A program made the position numbers and the translations under genes. 64,000 nt of DNA from Diploptera punctata (lineage: Eukaryota; Arthropoda; Insecta; Blattodea; Blaberidae): contig JASPKZ010008348.1 in the NCBI GenBank assembly GCA_030220185.1, positions 1,526,001-1,590,000 of the forward strand. The letters are read 5' to 3'. The notes below the pieces were generated by a model. That model saw only the letters and a program-made list of their open reading frames with translations. It was not told where the DNA came from and searched no databases. Each line of letters opens with the position of its first letter. The first letter of the stretch is position 1. Of the stretch, positions 41,311 to 53,322 are shown one piece after another.

Positions 41311-41944
41311 GAGCAGGACTGTTAACCATTAAGTTGGCAAGCACTAATTAGCTGGAGTCAATTATGTAAGTACGGCGGACCGCCGAAAAAAAAAAAAAAA
41401 AAAAAAAAGGAAATCACTCACAACTGTTACTATTAGATATAGCCCATAGTGTAATTGGACACAGATTTAAGTAATTTCTACTCGTTTCTATTATTCTGTT
41501 TTATTAAAATTATTAAATAAATGAAATTTATTTATTTATCCTACAGGAAACATTTCCAATTTAAGGGTTAGTAAGTGCTCATCAGGTATGAAAAGCGGTT
41601 CCCACTCCTACCCGCATACAGATGAAATAACACAACTAAAAGTGAGAACGCTATCGACGTACAGATTTATAGGAATAAAGTCTTTTCACAGTTAGTGAGG
41701 ACTTATTTACAGATGTTCTGATGAAATATACATTCTTGAACATATCGTACAACTCCTTATGATACCCGCCTCTACACCTCCGTAAAATCATAGTAAATAT
41801 TTTTCTCAAATATCGCTATTTGTGAGCATATGTCTTTATTTGACGGGTATATGGCGTAGCAGTTTAAGTCAGTTTCCTTCATTTTGAGAAAAGCTGAGTT
41901 TCATTAGTCGGTATACAAAGAATCAAGTTACATTTATCATGGAT
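41310..41944. other. A homopolymer and unrecognised DNA
   Basis: A run of about 20 A bases at 41389-41408. The rest, up to the satellite, is not recognised. Confidence 0.5.
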
Positions 41945-44900
41945 ATGTATTATCCTAAGTGATGGTATTAATTGTTGATGTATATGAAAGACTTCTAGAA
42001 TACGGAGCGTGCATTATTGTCACTAAAGCCTGTCTTGTTAGTGAAATATTCATATGTATTATCCTAAGTGATGGTATTAATTGTTGATGTATATGAAAGA
42101 CTTCTAGAATACGGAGCGTGCATTATTGTCACTAAAGCCTGTCTTGTTAGTGAAATATTCATATGTATTATCCTAAGTGATGGTATTAATTGTTGATGTA
42201 TATGAAAGACTTCTAGAATACGGAGCGTGCATTATTGTCACTAAAGCCTGTCTTGTTAGTGAAATATTCATATGTATTATCCTAAGTGATGGTATTAATT
42301 GTTGATGTATATGAAAGACTTCTAGAATACGGAGCGTGCATTATTGTCACTAAAGCCTGTCTTGTTAGTGAAATATTCATATGTATTATCCTAAGTGATG
42401 GTATTAATTGTTGATGTATATGAAAGACTTCTAGAATACGGAGCGTGCATTATTGTCACTGAAGCCTGTCTTGTTAGTGAAATATTCATATGTATTATCC
42501 TAAGTGATGGTATTAATTGTTGATGTATATGAAAGACTTCTAGAATACGGAGCGTGCATTATTGTCACTAAAGCCTGTCTTGTTAGTGAAATATTCATAT
42601 GTATTATCCTAAGTGATGGTATTAATTGTTGATGTATATGAAAGACTTCTAGAATACGGAGCGTGCATTATTGTCACTAAAGCCTGTCTTGTTAGTGAAA
42701 GATTCATATGTATTATCCTAAGTGATGGTATTAATTGTTGATGTATATGAAAGACTTCTAGAATACGGAGCGTGCATTATTGTCACTAAAGCCTGTCTTG
42801 TTAGTGAAAGATTCATATGTATTATCCTAAGTGATGGTATTAATTGTTGATGTATATGAAAGACTTCTAGAATACGGAGCGTGCATTATTGTCACTAAAG
42901 CCTGTCTTGTTAGTGAAAGATTCATATGTATTATCCTAAGTGATGGTATTAATTGTTGATGTATATGAAAGACTTCTAGAATACGGAGCGTGCATTATTG
43001 TCACTAAAGCCTGTCTTGTTAGTGAAAGATTCATATGTATTATCCTAAGTGATGGTATTAATTGTTGATGTATATGAAAGACTTCTAGAATACGGAGCGT
43101 GCATTATTGTCACTAAAGCCGTCTTGTTAGTGAAATATTCATATGTATTATCCTAAGTGATGGTATTATTGTTGATGTATATGAAAGACTTCTAGAATAC
43201 GGAGCGTGCATTATTGTCACTAAAGCCTGTCTTGTTAGTGAAATATTCATATGTATTATCCTAAGTGATGGTATTAATTGTTGATGTATATGAAAGACTT
43301 CTAGAATACGGAGCGTGCATTATTGTCACTAAAGCCTGTCTTGTTAGTGAAATATTCATATGTATTATCCTAAGTGATGGTATTAATTGTTGATGTATAT
43401 GAAAGACTTCTAGAATACGGAGCGTGCATTATTGTCACTAAAGCCTGTCTTGTTAGTGAAATATTCATATGTATTATCCTAAGTGATGGTATTAATTGTT
43501 GATGTATATGAAAGACTTCTAGAATACGGAGCGTGCATTATTGTCACTAAAGCCTGTCTTGTTAGTGAAATATTCATATGTATTATCCTAAGTGATGGTA
43601 TTAATTGTTGATGTATATGAAAGACTTCTAGAATACGGAGCGTGCATTATTGTCACTAAAGCCTGTCTTGTTAGTGAAATATTCATATGTATTATCCTAA
43701 GTGATGGTATTAATTGTTGATGTATATGAAAGACTTCTAGAATACGGAGCGTGCATTATTGTCACTAAAGCCTATGTCTTGTTAGTGAAAGATTCATATG
43801 TATTATCCTAAGTGATGGTATTAATTGTTGATGTATATGAAAGACTTCTAGAATACGGAGCGTGCATTATTGTCACTAAAGCCTGTCTTGTTAGTGAAAG
43901 ATTCATATGTATTATCCTAAGTGATGGTATTAATTGTTGATGTATATGAAAGACTTCTAGAATACGGAGCGTGCATTATTGTCACTAAAGCCTGTCTTGT
44001 TAGTGAAATATTCATATGTATTATCCTAAGTGATGGTATTAATTGTTGATGTATATGAAAGACTTCTAGAATACGGAGCGTGCATTATTGTCACTAAAGC
44101 CTGTCTTGTTAGTGAAAGATTCATATGTATTATCCTAAGTGATGGTATTAATTGTTGATGTATATGAAAGACTTCTAGAATACGGAGCGTGCATATTGTC
44201 ACTAAAGCCTGTCTTGTTAGTGAAATATTCATATGTATTATCCTAAGTGATGGTATTAATTGTTGATGTATATGAAAGACTTCTAGAATACGGAGCGTGC
44301 ATTATTGTCACTAAAGCCTGTCTTGTTAGTGAAAGATTCATATGTATTATCCTAAGTGATGGTATTAATTGTTGATGTATATGAAAGACTTCTAGAATAC
44401 GGAGCGTGCATTATTGTCACTAAAGCCTGTCTTGTTAGTGAAATATTCATATGTATTATCCTAAGTGATGGTATTAATTGTTGATGTATATGAAAGACTT
44501 CTAGAATACGGAGCGTGCATTATTGTCACTAAAGCCTGTCTTGTTAGTGAAAGATTCATATGTATTATCCTAAGTGATGGTATTAATTGTTGATGTATAT
44601 GAAAGACTTCTAGAATACGGAGCGTGCATTATTGTCACTAAGCCTCTCTTGTTAGTGAAATATTCATATGTATTATCCTAAGTGATGGTATTAATTGTTG
44701 ATGTATATGAAAGACTTCTAGAATACGGAGCGTGCATTATTGTCACTAAAGCCTCTCTTGTTAGTGAAATATTCATATGTATTATCCTAAGTGATGGTAT
44801 TAATTGTTGATGTATATGAAAGACTTCTAGAATACGGAGCGTGCATTATTGTCACTAAAGCCTGTCTTGTTAGTGAAATATTCATATGTATTATCCTAAG

Positions 44901-45985
44901 TGATGGTATTAATTGTTGATGTATATGAAAGACTTCTAGAATACGGAGCGTGCATTATTGTAACTAAAGCCTGTCTTGTTAGTGAAATATTCATATGTAT
45001 TATCCTAAGTGATGGTATTAATTGTTGATGTATATGAAAGACTTCTAGAATACGGAGCGTGCATTATTGTCACTAAAGCCTGTCTTGTTAGTGAAATATT
45101 CATATGTATTATCCTAAGTGATGGTATTAATTGTTGATGTATATGAAAGACTTCTAGAATACGGAGCGTGCATTATTGTCACTAAAGCCTATGTCTTGTT
45201 AGTGAAAGATTCATATGTATTATCCTAAGTGATGGTATTAATTGTTGATGTATATGAAAGACTTCTAGAATACGGAGCGTGCATTATTGTCACTAAAGCC
45301 TGTCTTGTTAGTGAAAGATTCATATGTATTATCCTAAGTGATGGTATTAATTGTTGATGTATATGAAAGACTTCTAGAATACGGAGCGTGCATTATTGTC
45401 ACTAAAGCCTATGTCTTGTTAGTGAAATATTCATATGTATTATCCTAAGTGATGGTATTAATTGTTGATGTATATGAAAGACTTCTAGAATACGGAGCGT
45501 GCATTATTGTCACTAAAGCCTGTCTTGTTAGTGAAATATTCATATGTATTATCCTAAGTGATGGTATTAATTGTTGATGTATATGAAAGACTTCTAGAAT
45601 ACGGAGCGTGCATTATTGTCACTAAAGCCTGTCTTGTTAGTGAAATATTCATATGTATTATCCTAAGTGATGGTATTAATTGTTGATGTATATGAAAGAC
45701 TTCTAGAATACGGAGCGTGCATTATTGTCACTAAAGCCTGTCTTGTTAGTGAAATATTCATATGTATTATCCTAAGTGATGGTATTAATTGTTGATGTAT
45801 ATGAAAGACTTCTAGAATACGGAGCGTGCATTATTGTCACTAAAGCCTGTCTTGTTAGTGAAATATTCATATGTATTATCCTAAGTGATGGTATTAATTG
45901 TTGATGTATATGAAAGACTTCTAGAATACGGAGCGTGCATTATTGTCACTAAAGCCTATGTCTTGTTAGTGAAAGATTCATATTT
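41945..45985. repeat. 109-base tandem satellite, about 37 copies
   Basis: Head-to-tail array with a 109-base period: copies start at 41945, 42054, 42163 and so on. The unit starts ATGTATTATCCTAAGTGATG, continues TTGATGTATATGAAAGACTT, CTAGAATACGGAGCGTGCAT and TATTGTCACTAAAGCCTGTC, and ends TTAGTGAAATATTCAT. Copies are almost identical. Differences are single bases (AAATATTCAT or AAAGATTCAT at the end), a GCCTATGTCTTG variant two bases longer, and rare 1-2-base deletions (43130, 43167, 44193, 44640). The unit is not a multiple of three and has no conserved frame. Confidence 0.97.
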
Positions 45986-46599
45986 CCCTTTCTGTTATCC
46001 TTTTCATATATTGATAGTCCTGGCCCGGGCATCCTATATTAAATCTTCCAAAAATCATATTTGTTGGTTTTCAATTAATTTTTTCCTAAAGAAAATTGCT
46101 TTTAAAATCATTTTAGAAAAATAATTGCGACGGAATATGTAACCAAAAAGAGAATATTTGTCTACCATTGATTTTGGAGGTTGATTGCCTAACTTATTCT
46201 ATTATATCTAACACATATCGATTTGTTTTAATATAAAGTGGATTGTCTATGGAATATATTTCTGTTAATTGTCTCATAACCACATTTCTATTGTTGCTAT
46301 TCTCTTTATATTTTTTTTGTCAGGACCCAACTTTGACACAAACATGTTAAAAAAATTATATATATAATAAATTGTTCCCTCTTTTCTATGTTTAATCACT
46401 TACGCACAAGTAAATGTCATCCCTCTTTAAATGTTCTCTTATCTAATGCTATTATTCGTATTGTCGATCGGTTGTCATGGTCGTCTCTGCTTAGACACAA
46501 ATACTCTACTAACTGATCTATATTACAATTATAAATATTCTATTTTTTATTATTAAACGATTTTCTTCTATATTACAGTAGTTATCCTTTAGCCCAAAT
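45986..46599. other. AT-rich DNA, no recognised feature
   Basis: Right flank of the satellite. No similarity to the left flank was noticed. Confidence 0.45.
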
Positions 46600-46860
46600 G
46601 TATTTTGCTCCGCCATATATTTTTATCCTCAGCATCTTTTTCTTTGAGGTCTCTGCTGATCATGTTTCTTCTCACTTCATCCATCCACTGTTCCCTGAAT
46701 TTCCCCCTCTTCCTCCAGCTTAATTCTTGGTAATCTATTACTCTTCATCCTCTTCAAATGCCCATAGCATTTCAATCTTCCTTCTTCTATTACTTCTATA
46801 ATAATATTTTGTTTAACTTTCATCTACAAATCTTCTTAATTTTTTTAATATCCTGTTGTG
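46600..46860 (-). mobile_element. LINE C-terminal fragment (family E)
   Basis: On the minus strand, EGRLKCYGHLKRMKSNRLPR is the usual GHxxRM...RLP block after the RT. It is followed by decayed EGEIQGTVDG and sequence to AEQNTFGLKDNY. The fragment has no RT motifs. Confidence 0.65.
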
Positions 46861-46869
46861 ATTTCTGAG

Positions 46870-47187
46870 AAACGAGAATTGTTGTCTTGATATTAATATT
46901 TTAATTTTAAATCCCTTTAAAATGCGTTAAAAATATATTTTTTATTTGAATGAAGAGATGCAGGCGAATGTATGAGCTGTTCGGTAAAATCCAATAAAAT
47001 AACCATTAGAGGTGCTACCTCACCTAGTCTGAACTTGCTTGTCCAGTTTATACTGCATACTATAGATTTCATAGCCTCATCAAAAATACTTAGAAATAAA
47101 TTAAAATTTTAATTTCACCCAAAAACCTGAAACACAAATTAATAAAATCAAACTAACAATAAGTATTATAAATAATTCCAATACTAT
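46870..47187. other. No recognised feature
   Basis: Part of it may belong to the mitochondrial-like insertion that follows. Confidence 0.4.
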
Positions 47188-47262
47188 CAGTGTAAAGTAT
47201 AAACCTAAAATAACTGTAAGGAATAAACCTTGTAAGGATTGATTATAATTATTTTCTAGACT
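47188..47262 (-). pseudogene. Possible nuclear mitochondrial (cox3-like) fragment
   Basis: Within a minus-strand frame starting at 47298, residues 13-37 read SLENNYNQSLQGLFLTVILG followed by LYFTL. Insect cytochrome c oxidase subunit III has a very similar conserved segment, in which a short loop with ENN precedes a QGLFLT...LGxYFT membrane helix. The flanking codons do not continue the cox3 sequence, so the insertion is short, rearranged or interrupted. It would be a non-functional NUMT. Mitochondrial origin is inferred from protein memory only. Confidence 0.55.
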
Positions 47263-47589
47263 ATTAGGCTTTCTGGCAGCTAATTCCTTTGTGGTCATCG
47301 ATATAGGGTTGTGGATCTTTAACCCTAGTCGTATGGCCTAACTAGTCGACAGTTGGGTAAAAGCGAGAACGTTGTCACACTAGAATACGGATCGACGCGA
47401 CATCAGGAACTGACCCGAGAGTCGGAGGGTCAAACAGTGCAGAATGAGTGTTGCCATTCTGGCCGAGTTCGTTAGGCCATGTGGGTGTCTCCAACCTTTA
47501 GAGTCAAAATTATACGTATATATGATGGCTACTGTCCCTTATTACTACCACCTGGACACCATTCAAGTTTACATTTACACGCCTGAGGT
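47263..47589. other. No recognised feature
   Basis: Unique-looking DNA. Confidence 0.4.
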
Positions 47590-48440
47590 ACAATACCTAA
47601 CTCTAACTCACTGGCACTACCGAACTAGTAGGTTCATTGCCGAGCGGACATAAGCTCTCCATATATCCATATCCTGAGCTAATTTTTTTACAATTATTCC
47701 TTGTATAATAATCTACTAATCGGCCGCGGTGGACTAGTGGTTATGCTCCTTGCCTTTGGTCCCGAGGGTTAGCGGGTACACACCCGGCCGGTGTCGATGG
47801 ATTTTTAGGATAGAAAAATTTAGGATGGATAGAACAGAAAAATCAAAGGAGAGAGTCCAGCGGGAGGACTTTTAAGCCGTGGGTCCCGAGTCTGAAGATT
47901 TTCAGGCTCGTAAAAGATCCTTAAGCCTGAATGAAAAGGCCTCTAAGCAAATTTACCGAATTTTCCCGTCCTAGTACTACCTTGGTTTCCTAGATATCAG
48001 CATGAGGCGGAACGCTGACCACGGACCACTCAAATGACATCTATACGAAAACAAGTTTAACTAAATTAGTATGGTTCAAATTTTTCCCTGTAGTGGGAGA
48101 GCGCCTAAATATCTGTTAACGGAAACATGGGCTTACAAGACGGATAATAATCTATTTCCCTCAAATCATAGTTAATGTTATTCTCACACCTCATTCTTGA
48201 TTTACTAACTGGGCGTTTTCGTTCTTGTTTTCCTACAAGAAGCTTTCATACACGTATTTCATTCCTCATTCATACCACATGTCCTGCCCATCGTAGTCTA
48301 TGAGACTAAACTTATATTATATACGACTTACTAAATAGGACTATGTAGTTGACTGTTTTGTAAATCTTCTCCATTCACCTGTCTGTTCATCTCTCTTTGG
48401 TCCAAAAATTTTCCTAAGAAGTTTATTCTCAAATCTAAAC
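47590..48440 (-). mobile_element. LINE-A 3' part split by SINE-4
   Basis: The minus-strand LINE-A end (plus-strand view CTCACTGGCACTACCGAACT, GTAGGTTCATTGCC) runs to 47715 and resumes at 48144 with TCCCTCAAATCATAGTTAAT, reaching the CTCTTTGGTCCAAAAATTTT block by about 48430. It is more diverged than the copy at 49046. Confidence 0.8.
47716..48143 (+). mobile_element. SINE-4 nested in LINE-A
   Basis: Head CGGCCGCGGTGGACTAGTGG (A box) with ACACCCGGCCGGTGTCGATG in the B-box region. The body contains CAGCGGGAGGACTTTTAAGC, CGAGTCTGAAGATTTTCAGG and GCCTGAATGAAAAGGCCTCT. It is flanked by ATAATAATCTA at 47705-47715 and 48144-48154, an 11-base target duplication. Confidence 0.88.
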
Positions 48441-48745
48441 AGATACTAATTCATTAACAACTTGAAACTAACACAGATTTCATAGCACACACTGTAACAA
48501 CCACGCTGTAGGAATCTATCCCCATATTGAGAAATCATCTGTAAATCAATATCAAAAATCCATTTATTGATTTTCCCCTTCATTCAGAAATATCCTTTCA
48601 ATTGAACGTTTGTTCTATCTTGTTGTATATCTACGGTATTATTTCGAAATTTGATTTTCAGTCGATATTATCTATTTTTTATTATTTTCCTTCTCTGTTG
48701 TCAAATACATTTCTCACTTTGTTCTACACTCTTTAGGTATCCTTT
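48441..48745. other. No recognised feature
   Basis: AT-rich DNA. Confidence 0.45.
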
Positions 48746-48915
48746 TTTTCGGAATTTATCCACAATACAGTGGTTTTCCGTCACCCTCACGAAATTCGCA
48801 TTTTTTCAGTCGTAGTGGTCCTGAACATTCTCATCTGTATGTTCCTGTTCTCTCATACTTCTTTTTATATCATCCATCAACCTTCTTTAGATCTTCCCTT
48901 TCTTCTTTTCTAGGT
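48746..48915 (-). mobile_element. LINE C-terminal fragment (family G)
   Basis: Shares TTTTCCGTCACCCTCA and a downstream CATCCATCAACC-type segment with 53140-53230. On the minus strand it decodes a broken KGRSKEG/WM block, the same GRPKxxWMD-type terminus. Confidence 0.5.
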
Positions 48916-49045
48916 AAGTTTATTAAAAATACATTTTATTTATCTGTCAATATAACAATGTCTTATAGAAATCTTAAACAGTGGTTATTTTTTCTATTTG
49001 TTCTTTTATATTTTTATTTTAGTTTTTATAGCTTTTCTTTAATTT

Positions 49046-49925
49046 ATACTTACTTACTTACTCACTGGCACTATCGAACCCATAGGTTCATGCCCGCTCG
49101 GACATAAGCTCTCCATACATCCCTATCCTGAGCTAATGCTTTCCAATCATTCCCTGTATAATCTACTTCCCTCAAATCATAGTTAATATTATTCTCCCAC
49201 CTCACTCTTGGTCTACCAACTGGGCGTTTTCCCTCTGGCTTTCCTACAAGAAGCTTCCATGCAAGTCTCCCATTCCCCATACGTGCAACATGTCCTGCCC
49301 ATGTCTACGAGACTTAACTGTTCTTATTATATCTGGCTTCCTATAAAGACCATGTAGTTCATTGTTATGTAGTCTTCTCCATTCACCTGTCTGTTCATCT
49401 CTCTTTCGTCCAAAAATTTTCCTACGTACTTTATTCTCAAATACTTGTAATCTTCTTTCCTCTCTTAAAGTAAGAGTCCATGTTTCACACCCATATAATA
49501 TAACTGGTAGAATAATAGTTTTGTCAGTTTAACGTTTTTTGAAAGGAGTTGGGACATCAAGAGTCTCTGCAATGCATAATAGCACGCATTTCCAGAATTG
49601 AGCCTATGTTTAATTTCTTTGTGCATCTCATTCCTATTTGTGATTATTGTTCCTAGGTATTTGAATTCAGCCACCTCCTCAAAATTTCCCTCATTTGTCA
49701 TTAGCTGTCCATTTCCATTATTTAATGAATTTCTACGTGTAACCATATATTTAGTTTTATTGATATTTACTTCCAGTCCTAATTTCTTAGTGTTACTCAA
49801 TAGTGTGTGCGTGTTGTCCTTTAGTATCTCCTCGCTATCGGCCAACAATATTACATCATCAGCATAAACTAACAGCTTATTAACACCATTGAGTTGTAAG
49901 CCTTCCTCATTCTCTAAAGATTTCT
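49046..49925 (-). mobile_element. LINE-A copy, 5' truncated
   Basis: A minus-strand copy ending with the ACTTACTTACTCACTGGCAC tail (plus-strand view). Coding blocks are MLADSEEILKDNTHTLLSNT, KTKYMVTRRNSLNNGNGQLM and FEEVAEFKYLGTIITNRNEM (49848-49465), then the terminal block ARLAWKLLVGKPEGK-like, GRPRVRWENNINYDLREVDY (49280-49071). The YADD box is at the truncation edge. A TTTCTTTAA(A)TTT pair at both edges may be the target duplication. Confidence 0.9.
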
Positions 49926-51234
49926 TTAAATTTGTTTAATTGTAAATTTAATAATATGCCTACATTTCTCACTACCTAATTAATATTTTCTGTCTTCATG
50001 CTGTCATTATTTTTTATAATTACATTCTGGCTATTATACAAATTATTATTTATTAAATATCCAATAACGTCAGTCCTAATTTACAAATGTATGTTTGGCC
50101 TGTAGTTACATATCAAAGAAAAATGAAGATACACATAATTACAATATATAAATGAAATAAAAATAAGAAATGAACGAAATCAAGAATAAATGGAATTAAA
50201 ACTTATAAAGTAAGAGTAATAACATGAATTACAATTTGGTGTAAATAGCATTTACAAATGTTTTAAATGCTGTGTAACAACATTTCCGTTTTAAAGTACC
50301 AATTATTGGATCATCATAATACCTGATTATATTCAGTTAAATAATCATCTAGAGTGTATTGCTTATATCCACGAGATGGACAATCTAAAATAACGTGTTC
50401 AAAAATTATACAAATTAGAATATTGAAAGTTATATTTTAAAATCATATTATTAAAACGGTGTATATAATTAGAGTGTGCACAAGGTAAGCGGTGAGGTGG
50501 CATCATGGGATCAACCACTCCTATATAAAAATTGGATTTGTCAAATCGAAAATCACAGACCTCATTTTGTTACATTCCCCATTTTGAAATAAAAGTTTCC
50601 TTTGCTTTTAATATTGGAGTAAATCGGACGTGTAAGCCATGGTAGTAACTGCAGATGGTTATTGTATTTCAGTTTGTTGTAACATGATTCATAAATTGGT
50701 ATATCCACTTAAGCTAGAACAATGTTTGGCCATCTCCGCATGTTATTCGATCCAAGAATCGCCCCACTAATTGCAAGATAATGGCCAATACCGGCCTGGG
50801 ACGGACAACACGATTTTGCTTGATAAATGATCTTTATTTATCGTACGATAGTTTACGAATTTACGTCTTTCAGGTCATTTAGTCTCTCCCCAAAATCAAC
50901 TACTCACTGCAACATTCACTTAATGAAACGTATAATTTAATTGTCAGATGTTATCCCTTTGCTTCCTACGTGACAGATGTTTCTTTCCTCATTCTATTAA
51001 GAAATTAAGATCAGTGTGTTCGGATTTATGATGATGTTACATAACAGTGATTTATGCTCACAATTTCACTTTATTTCTGACACTTAATGTTGGGAGGCAT
51101 CAATATATACATCATTAAAACTCGATAGTAATATACTCTATCATAAATGATAAATACCCAGCCCTTATCAAATATAGCGCCCATTTGTTAATGTAAATGA
51201 TTTTTCAATTTGGTATATGGAGTAACAAAAGAAA
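49926..51234. other. AT-rich DNA; possible faint retroelement remnant
   Basis: Only one hint: on the minus strand near 50410-50350 a frame reads EHVILDCPSRGYKQYTLDDY, similar to the end of RNase H-bearing LINE proteins (HVLLDCP). I found no supporting motifs around it. Confidence 0.3.
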
Positions 51235-51365
51235 ATGAAAAACCGCCACTGCCACCGCTCGCACTTTCACCGCTGCCTCCACTGCCACCAACACCACCTC
51301 CATGAACACCAATACTACTACTAGTACTACTACTACTACTACTACACCACCACCACAACCGCCAC
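51235..51365. repeat. Low-complexity CCA/CTA-rich tract
   Basis: Imperfect trinucleotide repeats (CCACTGCCACC, ACTACTACTA, CACCACCACC). The Gly/Ser-rich frame on the minus strand is a by-product. Confidence 0.85.
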
Positions 51366-51393
51366 CGCCACAGCCACAATCACCAGTAAAAGT

Positions 51394-51795
51394 AGGCCGC
51401 GGTGGACTAGTGCTAAATTTACTTGTTTATGGTCCCGAGAATCATAGGTTCACACTGGACCGGGGTCAATAAAAATTTTTAGGATGGGAAAGTCGAAGAT
51501 ACAATTCCTCCGGGAGGGACTTTAAGCCAGGGATCCTGAGTTTTAAGATTTTCAGGCTTATAAAAGTACCTTAATTTGGAATCAAGTGACCTCTGAGCAA
51601 CATTTATCGATCTTCTTCATTCTAGTTATACCTTAGTTCCCTATTAAATGTCTCGTTGGGTCTGTATTTTGACCGCATACCATTCATGACATATTAACGG
51701 AAATAAAGGAAATAAGCATAACTGAATTAACTTGGTCTAATAACTCCTAACAAATGCGAGGTAAAGTTCCAACATTGTGCTGTTACAACACTGTA
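51394..51795 (+). mobile_element. SINE-4, plus-strand copy
   Basis: Head GGCCGCGGTGGACTAGTG with an internal loss after it. The body has CTCCGGGAGGGACTTTAAGC, TTAAGATTTTCAGGCTTATA and CTTGGTCTAATAACTCCTAA. Same family as 28135 and 47716. Confidence 0.8.
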
Positions 51796-51874
51796 GACTA
51801 CTACTACCAATCAACACTTTTGGAACTCATATTAAAGCACCGTTGAGGCTACGTAATAAGATGTTAATTATACA

Positions 51875-52100
51875 ATTGGTACCTGGTAAGTCAGTCGTCT
51901 ACAACTAAATTATTAAACTTCTTCAAGTTATTCCAATATGGAGGCCATTCAAAAATAATGTTTCATCTTCTGCATATTAACTGGAACTGATGATGTTGTA
52001 CAGGTTGTTTTTGAAAGTCCTCCATATTGGAATAACTTGAAGAAGTTTAATAATTTAGTTGAGGACGACTGACTTATCAGGTACCAATTTTATATTTAAC
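51875..52100. repeat. Foldback element, copy 2
   Basis: Outer arms: AATTGGTACCTGGTAAGTCA at the left, TGACTTATCAGGTACCAATT at the right. Inner arms: TAAATTATTAAACTTCTTCA, AGTTATTCCAATATGGAGG versus CCTCCATATTGGAATAACTT, GAAGAAGTTTAATAATTTAG. The loop has GTTTCATCTTCTGCATATTA, as in copy 1. Confidence 0.85.
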
Positions 52101-52199
52101 ATCTGACTACTACTAAGACATAATTGATTGCGGGGAAAGTTAAAAGTCGAAACTTAAATGCAATTGTAAAGAAATTAACAATACAATTATTAATGTTAA

Positions 52200-52505
52200 A
52201 CGCACACTTCGCACACGGCGTGAGCTGTCTTGAGGAACCTTGACATACGTTCCGGATGCTAGCCTCACATCCACATTTGGTAATGACACCTAGTACATGG
52301 ATGGTATGTGAGCAGCCGACAGAGTTGGTTTTCTCAAACTGGAGGTGATACTGTATCTACGCACTGTGATTGGTGGACACAGTCACATATAGACGGAAAA
52401 TTCCGTGAGAAAATGTGTTCCGCTATGGGGAATCGAACCAGCGCAATTTCCGTAACTCTGCACCAGGGCATGATGACTTAGACCACTCGGCTACGGAATC
52501 GCATC
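52200..52505 (-). mobile_element. SINE-2, minus-strand copy
   Basis: The head at the right end (CGATTCCGTAGCCGAGTGGT in reverse) has B box GCTGGTTCGATTCCCC. The body in reverse has CATTTTCTCACGGAATTTTC and AAATGTGGATGTGAGGCTAG, matching the SINE-2 layout at 7294 with divergence. Confidence 0.75.
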
Positions 52506-52509
52506 TTAA

Positions 52510-52955
52510 TATTAAACACCGTATTCATATAATTAATTCGCTCTTCTCGGGCCTGAGCAAATCATTATGATGGCACAGAATTTCCTGGCAGTTAAAACAA
52601 ATGGTGAAGTTGAATGGTGAATTTTATTCGATGTAATTTATCGTCAACTGAATGGGTTTGTACACCTCCCGATCAATAATTGGATTTGCGTCCATTAGCA
52701 GTTTCCCGGAGGATGTAACAGTACTTGCCAGGTACAACCGCTCCCAGTGTTATTCTGCACTCTCTCTACCTGTTGCGTAACACAACAAATTGTCTCCTCG
52801 TAATTTTAACAAGGAGGCGTGGTTATTGTAATTTCTGTAATATATTGATTATTTATTGGAGATTAGTTAATTAATAGCCTACCTGCGAAGTTTTAACATT
52901 ACACCAAAAAAGTGCTATATACACCTATGGAATATAACTATATGGAATATACTAA
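52510..52955. other. No recognised feature
   Basis: Unique-looking DNA. Confidence 0.45.
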
Positions 52956-52956
52956 C

Positions 52957-53007
<51 letters not shown>

Positions 53008-53084
53008 GTAATAGTAATAGTAATAGTAATGAGTAATAGTAATAGTAATAATAATAATAATAATAATTATAATAATTATTATTA

Positions 53085-53125
<41 letters not shown>
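52957..53125. repeat. Palindromic AAT/ATT microsatellite
   Basis: AAT units, then AGTAAT variants, then a switch to ATT units, so the tract can fold on itself. Confidence 0.95.
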
Positions 53126-53139
53126 TCATTTCGGAACTT

Positions 53140-53230
53140 TTCCACATTTCAGTGAATTTCCGTCACCCTCAAGAAAGTTCACTCATACTTTTCACAACAT
53201 CCATCCAACCATCTTTTGGTCTTCCTTTTT
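53140..53230 (-). mobile_element. LINE C-terminal fragment (family G)
   Basis: On the minus strand it reads KKKGRPKDGWMDVVKSMSEL, the GRPKxxWMD-type end of a LINE protein. It shares CCGTCACCCTCA with 48746-48915. Confidence 0.55.
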
Positions 53231-53242
53231 TTTTCTATGAAT

Positions 53243-53288
53243 AATAATGATGATGATGATGATCATGATGACAATAATAATAATAATA

Positions 53289-53322
<34 letters not shown>
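53243..53322. repeat. GAT and AAT microsatellites
   Basis: Left border of the following LINE-A copy. Confidence 0.95.

Noticed and set aside
44026..44232. 68-codon frame inside the satellite
   Set aside because: The unit is not a multiple of three and the frame exists only because of small indels. There is no start or frame conservation between copies.
41945..45985. Direct repeats at regular spacing suggesting a CRISPR array
   Set aside because: The whole 109-base period is repeated without unique spacers, in an insect-like genome. It is a satellite.
51188..51379. Gly/Ser-rich 63-codon frame, possible cuticle or silk-like peptide
   Set aside because: It follows an imperfect trinucleotide repeat and lacks a signal peptide or conserved context.
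52912..53244. 110-codon frame rich in Ile and Tyr, and its antisense partner
   Set aside because: Translations of the AAT/ATT microsatellite.
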